Shown: piece after piece, positions 27,466 to 32,426 of the stretch
How positions within the stretch are numbered: position 1 is the first letter of the stretch
Layout of the letters: the number at the start of each line of letters is the position of its first letter
Assembly: GCA_021734105.1 (NCBI GenBank)
Contig: JAIPJP010000010.1
Coordinates: 1 to 32,426 of the forward strand
DNA length: 32,426 nt
Source of the DNA: Candidatus Woesearchaeota archaeon
GTDB lineage: Archaea > Nanobdellota > Nanobdellia > Woesearchaeales > SKGA01
Direction: 5' to 3'
Translations under genes and position numbers: made by a program
Notes under the pieces: model-generated
The model's database searches: none
Seen by the model: the letters and a program-made list of their open reading frames with translations, nothing else
What the model was told of the DNA's origin: nothing

Positions 27466-30400
27466 ATGACAAAAAAAGAAACAATCATCTGTGATGGAAA
27501 CACCGCAGCAGCAAATATAGCCTACGCATTTAGCGAGGTTGCAGCAATTTATCCTATTACCCCATCATCCCCAATGGGAGAACTCGCAGACCAATGGGCT
27601 GCACAACAAAAAAAAAATCTTTTTAATCAAACTGTTGATGTTATTGAAATGCAAAGTGAAGCAGGTGCGTCAGGCGCAATTCATGGCTCACTTACTGGTG
27701 GAGCGCTTACAACAACATTTACTGCATCACAAGGATTACTTCTTATGCTTCCTAACTTACATAAAATCGCAGGCGAATTACTCCCTTGCGTTATGCATGT
27801 TGCCTCACGAAGTTTAGCAGCGCAAGCACTATCCATTTTTGGTGACCATAGCGATGTGATGAGTGCACGAAACACCGGCTTTGGACTGGTAAGTGCTGCA
27901 AGCGTGCAAGAAGTACAAGATTTAGCAGTTATTAGTCATAGCGTTAGTCCTGAAGCACGCATCCCATTTATCAATTTCTTTGATGGGTTTCGCACATCAC
28001 ACGAACTCCAAAAAATAGAAACTATCTCAGAAGATATTCTGCGAGAATTCGTTGCATATGAGGGGATTAAAGCATTTAAAGCAAACTCGTTAAATCCAGA
28101 ACATCCAATCGCAAAAGTAGGTGCTGAAAATCCAGATGTATATTTTCAAGGAAGAGAAAGTGTCAACAAATTTTATGATGCAACCCCTGAATTGATTAAA
28201 AAAAGAATGACTCAGTTTGAGCAAGCAACAGGACGAAGCTACCATTTGTTTGATTACATTGGTGCGCCAGATGCAGAAAAAATAATTATTGCTATGGGTA
28301 GTGCAAATGAAACTATACATGAGACTATTGATTATTTAGTTGGTCGAGGCGAAAAAGTTGGCGCAATAAAAGTACGCGTTTATCGACCATTTAGCGTTCC
28401 TGACTTCTTAGGAAGCCTGCCACAAAGCGTGAAAGAAATTGCGGTTCTTGATAGAACCAAAGAACCAGGAAGTATTGGCGAACCCCTCTACTTAGATGTC
28501 CTTGCTGCACTTCAATCCCGCGCAGGAAAAGAACAAGGATTTGGAAACGTACAAGTTATTGGTGGACGATATGGTTTATCATCAAAAGAATTTAATCCAA
28601 GTCACGTCAAAGCAGTCTTTGATCATTTAACAAACAAAGGCTTTCATGGATTTACTGTAGGGATTAATGATGATGTCACTCATTTGTCAATTCCTTTAAC
28701 AGAGCATATTGAGTCCGCACAACAAGAAGTTGTTAATTGTAAATTCTGGGGCTACGGCTCAGATGGAACCGTGAGTGCAAACAAAAACTCGATTAAAATT
28801 ATTGGTCAGGAAACTAATAAATACGTACAAGGATACTTCTCCTATGATTCAAAAAAATCAGGAGGCGTTACTGTTTCACATCTCAGGTTTAGTAATGAAC
28901 CTATTCGCTCAACCTATCTACTCACCAAAGCAAATTTTGTTGCACTTCATAAGCCAGAATACATCGGTAAATACGACATCTTAGAAAATATTTGTAAAGG
29001 AGGAACATTTCTTTTGAATTGCACATGGAATAAAGATGAAGTATTTAGTCATTTAACTGCAAATATGCAACAAACAATTCGCGATAAAAATATCCGTTTC
29101 TATATTATTAATGCAAACGCCATAGCAGAAAAAGTAGGTCTTGGAACAAAGATTAGTACAGCCATGCAGACAGCATTTTTCAAAGTTTCAGGAATTTTGC
29201 CAGAGGATGAAGCAATTGACTTAATGAAAAAAGCAGTTGAAAAACAATTCAAACGAAAAGGAGAACGAATTGTAAGTATGAATTGGCAATGTATCGACGA
29301 AGCAAAAGATGCAACCATACAAGTAAACATTCCCCAAGAAGAAACAAATGCAGTAAAAGAACATCAACATCCAACAGGCGAAGGGTTTATTCATAATATT
29401 ATTAATCCCATCAGCCAATTCAAAGGAGATAATATACCTGTTTCTGCAATGCCCGTTGATGGCACAGTACCAACAGGCACAACACAATTAGAAAAACGAG
29501 GCATCGCAAACAAAGTGCCAAAATGGCTTCCTGAAAAATGCATACAATGCGGTATATGCTCCATGGTTTGTCCACATGCAGCTATACGAACAAAACAAAT
29601 ACAGCCAAAAGATTTAGAAGGCGCGCCACAAACATTTACTACACTACCAGCAAAAGGCAAACACGAAAACGATTTACAATTCAAAGTACAAGTTTATCCA
29701 GAAGATTGTACAGGGTGCGAAGCATGTGGCAATTGTATTACGCAATGTCCAGTAGGTGCACTTGTTCCAAACGATATCGCAAAAGAACGAGCAGCAGGAG
29801 AAAACGAGAATCAACGATTCTTCGATAAACTGCCGGATAATCTTGAAGGTACAAACCTTAACTCAGTTAAAGGCAGTCAACTTAAAACGCCGCTCTTTGA
29901 ATTTAGCGGTGCATGCGCAGGATGCGGAGAAACAGCATACATAAAAGTTGCAACACAACTCTTTGGCGATAATATGATGATTGCAAATGCAACAGGATGC
30001 AGCTCCATATTTGGGGGAACATTCCCGACAATTCCCTACACGACAACACCTGAAGGAAAAGGACCTGCATGGGCAAATAGCCTTTTTGAAGATAACGCGG
30101 AATATGGTTATGGGTTTAGACTTGCCGTTGATGCAAACAGAAAACAACTCAAAGAGCTCTTAGAAAAAGTACTTCGCACAGGAACAACACAAGAACTTAC
30201 CCAAGCAATTAGCAATTTCTTGCCCCACTGGGAGAGAAAAGACGATGAAACCAAAGATTTGGCAAAACAAGTTACTATGCATCTTTCCCAAGCAGTAAAC
30301 GAAAGTCACGGCGAGAGCCAACCAATTCTTACTAAAATAAATAATCTTAAAGACTATCTTCTTGAAAAAAGCATTTGGATAATCGGCGGCGATGGATGGG

Positions 30401-31023
30401 CGTACGATATAGGCTTTGGCGGACTAGATCACGTATTAGCATCGGGAAAAAATGTTAACGTACTCGTTTTAGATACAGAAGTATATAGTAATACAGGAGG
30501 ACAATGTTCCAAAGCAACGCCCCGAGGAGCAACAGCAAAGTTTGCCATCTCAGGAAAAGAACAAAAGAAAAAAGATCTAGGAGCAATCTTTAGAACATAC
30601 GAAAACATTTATGTTGCATCAATAAACCTCGGAGCAAATATGGCGCATGTTGTAAAAACAATGATTGAAGCAGAAAGCTATAATGGGCCATCAATTATTA
30701 TTGCTTACGCACCATGTATAGCACACGGTATTGATATGAAACAAAGCGTCGCAGAAGAAAAACAAGCAGTAAAGAGTGGTTATTGGCCACTGTATCGCTA
30801 TGATCCTCGACGAATAGAACAAGGAGAAAATCCATTCCTTCTTGATGCGCCAACGCCAAACGTGCCATTTGCAGATTTTATAAATAATGAAATCAGGTAC
30901 AAAGCATTGAAAATGCAATTCCCAAAACGAGCAGAACAATTATTTAAAGAAGCTGAACAAGATGCAGTCATCAGACGAAAAGAACATGAAAAATTAGCAG
31001 AAGATAGGGAGCGAAAAGCATAA
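27466..31023 (+). CDS. nifJ: Pyruvate:ferredoxin (flavodoxin) oxidoreductase, single-chain
   Basis: A 1185-residue fused enzyme making acetyl-CoA, CO2 and reduced ferredoxin from pyruvate. The N-terminal pyrimidine-binding domain begins with AIYPITPSSPMGE. Two [4Fe-4S] motifs follow (CIQCGICSMVCP at residue 692 and CTGCEACGNCITQCP at 748), then the proximal cluster and thiamine-diphosphate domain (CAGCGE at 817, GDGWAYDIGFGG near 975, YSNTGGQ). Archaea mostly use four-subunit PFOR, so this bacterial single-chain form suggests horizontal transfer. GAGGAT stands 11-16 bases before the ATG. The ferredoxin gene follows at once. Confidence 0.96.
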   Translation: MTKKETIICDGNTAAANIAYAFSEVAAIYPITPSSPMGELADQWAAQQKKNLFNQTVDVIEMQSEAGASGAIHGSLTGGALTTTFTASQGLLLMLPNLHKIAGELLPCVMHVASRSLAAQALSIFGDHSDVMSARNTGFGLVSAASVQEVQDLAVISHSVSPEARIPFINFFDGFRTSHELQKIETISEDILREFVAYEGIKAFKANSLNPEHPIAKVGAENPDVYFQGRESVNKFYDATPELIKKRMTQFEQATGRSYHLFDYIGAPDAEKIIIAMGSANETIHETIDYLVGRGEKVGAIKVRVYRPFSVPDFLGSLPQSVKEIAVLDRTKEPGSIGEPLYLDVLAALQSRAGKEQGFGNVQVIGGRYGLSSKEFNPSHVKAVFDHLTNKGFHGFTVGINDDVTHLSIPLTEHIESAQQEVVNCKFWGYGSDGTVSANKNSIKIIGQETNKYVQGYFSYDSKKSGGVTVSHLRFSNEPIRSTYLLTKANFVALHKPEYIGKYDILENICKGGTFLLNCTWNKDEVFSHLTANMQQTIRDKNIRFYIINANAIAEKVGLGTKISTAMQTAFFKVSGILPEDEAIDLMKKAVEKQFKRKGERIVSMNWQCIDEAKDATIQVNIPQEETNAVKEHQHPTGEGFIHNIINPISQFKGDNIPVSAMPVDGTVPTGTTQLEKRGIANKVPKWLPEKCIQCGICSMVCPHAAIRTKQIQPKDLEGAPQTFTTLPAKGKHENDLQFKVQVYPEDCTGCEACGNCITQCPVGALVPNDIAKERAAGENENQRFFDKLPDNLEGTNLNSVKGSQLKTPLFEFSGACAGCGETAYIKVATQLFGDNMMIANATGCSSIFGGTFPTIPYTTTPEGKGPAWANSLFEDNAEYGYGFRLAVDANRKQLKELLEKVLRTGTTQELTQAISNFLPHWERKDDETKDLAKQVTMHLSQAVNESHGESQPILTKINNLKDYLLEKSIWIIGGDGWAYDIGFGGLDHVLASGKNVNVLVLDTEVYSNTGGQCSKATPRGATAKFAISGKEQKKKDLGAIFRTYENIYVASINLGANMAHVVKTMIEAESYNGPSIIIAYAPCIAHGIDMKQSVAEEKQAVKSGYWPLYRYDPRRIEQGENPFLLDAPTPNVPFADFINNEIRYKALKMQFPKRAEQLFKEAEQDAVIRRKEHEKLAEDRERKA

Positions 31024-31062
31024 AAAGAATAACCATTACAACATAACCTATAGGTGATATTT

Positions 31063-31248
31063 ATGGTAAGAATTGAAATTGATTATGACAAACTAGGCGA
31101 TGACAAAAGCATTCTTGACGTGTGCCCAGCAGGCGTGTTTGAAGAACAAGGCGGAAAAATCGTAGTCGCGCACGCAGACCAATGCGTTGTTTGTCGGGCA
31201 TGCGAAGGCGCAGCACCAGAAGGCGCAATAACTGTTATCGAAGAATAA
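31063..31248 (+). CDS. Ferredoxin with a single [4Fe-4S] cluster
   Basis: A 61-residue ferredoxin. CVVCRAC in the second half supplies three ligands and DVCPAGVF in the first half the fourth. The matching CxxxCP of the second half reads CEGAAPEGA, and the first half has no CxxCxxC, so only one cluster can form. It lies 39 bases after the PFOR stop and is the likely electron acceptor of that enzyme and donor to the hydrogenase. AGGTGAT lies before the ATG; a GTG at 31054 is less likely. Confidence 0.85.
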   Translation: MVRIEIDYDKLGDDKSILDVCPAGVFEEQGGKIVVAHADQCVVCRACEGAAPEGAITVIEE

Positions 31249-31288
31249 AAACAAGTAAAAAAATTATTTTTTATTTTATTTTTTAATG
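31248..31288. terminator. A/T-rich bidirectional terminator
   Basis: An A-rich stretch followed by T-runs (ATTTTTTATTTTATTTTTTAA) lies between the converging ferredoxin and S66 peptidase genes. Archaeal termination on U-tracts in both directions is plausible. Confidence 0.5.
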
Positions 31289-32272
31289 TTTAAGAATTTT
31301 TAGTTCTACAGAATTGTTTTTTACCATAAGAGAAGCAGTTCCACCAATAGGAAAAGTAATCAAAGGATTTGTATGTCCAAAATCAGCATTTGCAATAATG
31401 GGAAGATTCTTTAATTCCTCTTTAGATTCAATTATATATTTCAATTTTTCAAGATTCATTTTTGAACCTTCTTGAAATCTTCCAATTACAATTCCTTTAA
31501 CTTTTTCAAAGTTGGGCTGATGAATTAAAGATTGTAAATTTCTATCAAATTCAACATCAAAATCAGCTCCTGCAAAATCATCATCTTCAAGAAATAGAAT
31601 TGAATTAGAAATATCAGGCATGAATTCAGTTCCTTGAAGTAAATTAAAAGTGCAAAGATTTCCACCAAAAATTGTTCCTTTTGCTTCCCCTTCATGAAGA
31701 ATCCAATAACCACTATTTTTCATCAACGTCCTATTTTCTTGGTCTTTATACCAAGGATCATCAGACCAAGTTTTAGAAGGTTTTACTTCAAATTCATCTT
31801 CTTCAAGTAAGCTTTTTTTAAAATATTCAAGATTATACTCGAACTCTTTTTTCATTGCCCATGTTGAAAAGTGAAGCCCTGAATACGTCACCAAACCAGT
31901 TTTTGCAGTAATTGCATTACAGAGTGCAGTAATATCTGAAAACCCGCACAAAATCTTAGGATTTGCCTTGATTAACTCATAATCAAGATAAGATAATAAT
32001 TCATTAGAGTTAAATCCGCCAATATAAGTGAAAATTGCTTTCGCATTTTTATCACCAAATGCTTCATGCAAGTCATCAACTCGAGACTTAATAGATGAAG
32101 AATTCATTAAGTCTTTTTCAAAAAGATTTTTAGAGAAAATTACAGTGAAACCTTGCGCTTCTAAATTACTTTTTGCTGCATTAACAAATTCATCTGTTGA
32201 GATTGTTGCACTGCGAGCAGGAGCAACAACGCGGATTGCATCTCCTTTTTTAAGTTTAGGTGGAATAATCAT
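31283..32272 (-). CDS. S66 family serine carboxypeptidase (LdcA/MccF-like)
   Basis: A 329-residue enzyme of peptidase family S66. PPKLKKGDAIRVVAPARS at the N-terminus, GGFNSNELLSYLD, the nucleophile GFSDITAL (Ser112), LEDDD near residue 228 and DFGHTNPLITFPIGG (His300) form the family framework. Members remove the last D-residue from murein peptides (LdcA) or detoxify microcin C-like and peptidyl-nucleotide compounds (MccF). An archaeon without murein would more likely use it as MccF-like, for instance against peptide-nucleotide antibiotics. The substrate is not known. Confidence 0.88.
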   Translation of the reverse strand: MIIPPKLKKGDAIRVVAPARSATISTDEFVNAAKSNLEAQGFTVIFSKNLFEKDLMNSSSIKSRVDDLHEAFGDKNAKAIFTYIGGFNSNELLSYLDYELIKANPKILCGFSDITALCNAITAKTGLVTYSGLHFSTWAMKKEFEYNLEYFKKSLLEEDEFEVKPSKTWSDDPWYKDQENRTLMKNSGYWILHEGEAKGTIFGGNLCTFNLLQGTEFMPDISNSILFLEDDDFAGADFDVEFDRNLQSLIHQPNFEKVKGIVIGRFQEGSKMNLEKLKYIIESKEELKNLPIIANADFGHTNPLITFPIGGTASLMVKNNSVELKILKH

Positions 32273-32372
32273 TTTAAATTATATCTCAAAAGTTTTTTCA
32301 TCTCGTTTACAAACAAGAGTCTTTATTAAAAAAACTTAATGACCATTTGTAATCTCATAGTTCTTTTTTAGT

Positions 32373-32426
32373 TCACATCTGCTCAAGACGCTTAATTCTA
32401 TCTTGAATGGGTGGATGCGTTGACCA
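32373..32426 (-). CDS. HtpX-like zinc metalloprotease, C-terminal fragment
   Basis: The last 17 residues of a gene that runs off the window: WSTHPPIQDRIKRLEQM. The STHPP...RI..L ending is that of M48-family membrane proteases of the HtpX type, which degrade damaged membrane proteins. Only the C-terminus can be seen. Confidence 0.65.
   Translation of the reverse strand, partial: WSTHPPIQDRIKRLEQM

Overview
The window looks like a chromosomal segment of a DPANN-type archaeon, most likely a Woesearchaeota/Nanoarchaeota-like fermenter. This is inferred from gene content, not from a phylogenetic marker. Archaeal signs are a histone, an archaeal-type glutamyl-tRNA synthetase, a Dph6-like ATP pyrophosphatase, three tRNA genes each with an intron after position 37, TATA boxes 20-30 bases upstream of several start codons (leaderless genes), and small zinc-ribbon and DUF134 proteins.

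Layout. 1-5123 is host housekeeping: an FKBP/SlyD-like isomerase with a tandem repeat at its 3' end, a histone, a Dph6-like ATPase overlapping a class I glutaminase, gltX, tRNA-Ala(GGC) and an unknown gene. About 5.2-16.85 kb is an integrated element that I read as a provirus of a tailless, double-jelly-roll-capsid virus. It carries small DNA-binding and zinc-ribbon genes and a short FtsK/HerA-type packaging ATPase. A tight structural operon follows (candidate major capsid protein, several tiny one-helix membrane proteins, an extremely basic protamine-like protein with a C-terminal membrane helix, small beta-rich proteins, a DUF2958 protein, a YvrJ-like protein). On the opposite strand lies a single-chain restriction-modification enzyme, with a ribbon-helix-helix regulator upstream of it. 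The element ends with a tyrosine integrase preceded by two operators and an elaborate RNA leader. No replication protein was recognised.

17-20.1 kb is host again: a HIT protein, tRNA-Met-type (CAT) with copies of its 3' end in tandem, DUF5679, a NifX-like protein with DUF134, tRNA-Ser(CGA) and an AbiEii-like nucleotidyltransferase.

20.2-31.25 kb is a fermentation island built as two divergent units. Leftward is hydC-hydB-hydA-pta-ackA: a trimeric, probably electron-bifurcating [FeFe] hydrogenase with phosphotransacetylase and acetate kinase. Rightward is a membrane protein, a single-chain pyruvate:ferredoxin oxidoreductase and a one-cluster ferredoxin. Together they would turn pyruvate into acetate, CO2, H2 and ATP by a bacterial-style route inside an archaeon. 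The window closes with an S66 (LdcA/MccF-like) peptidase and the last residues of an HtpX-like protease.
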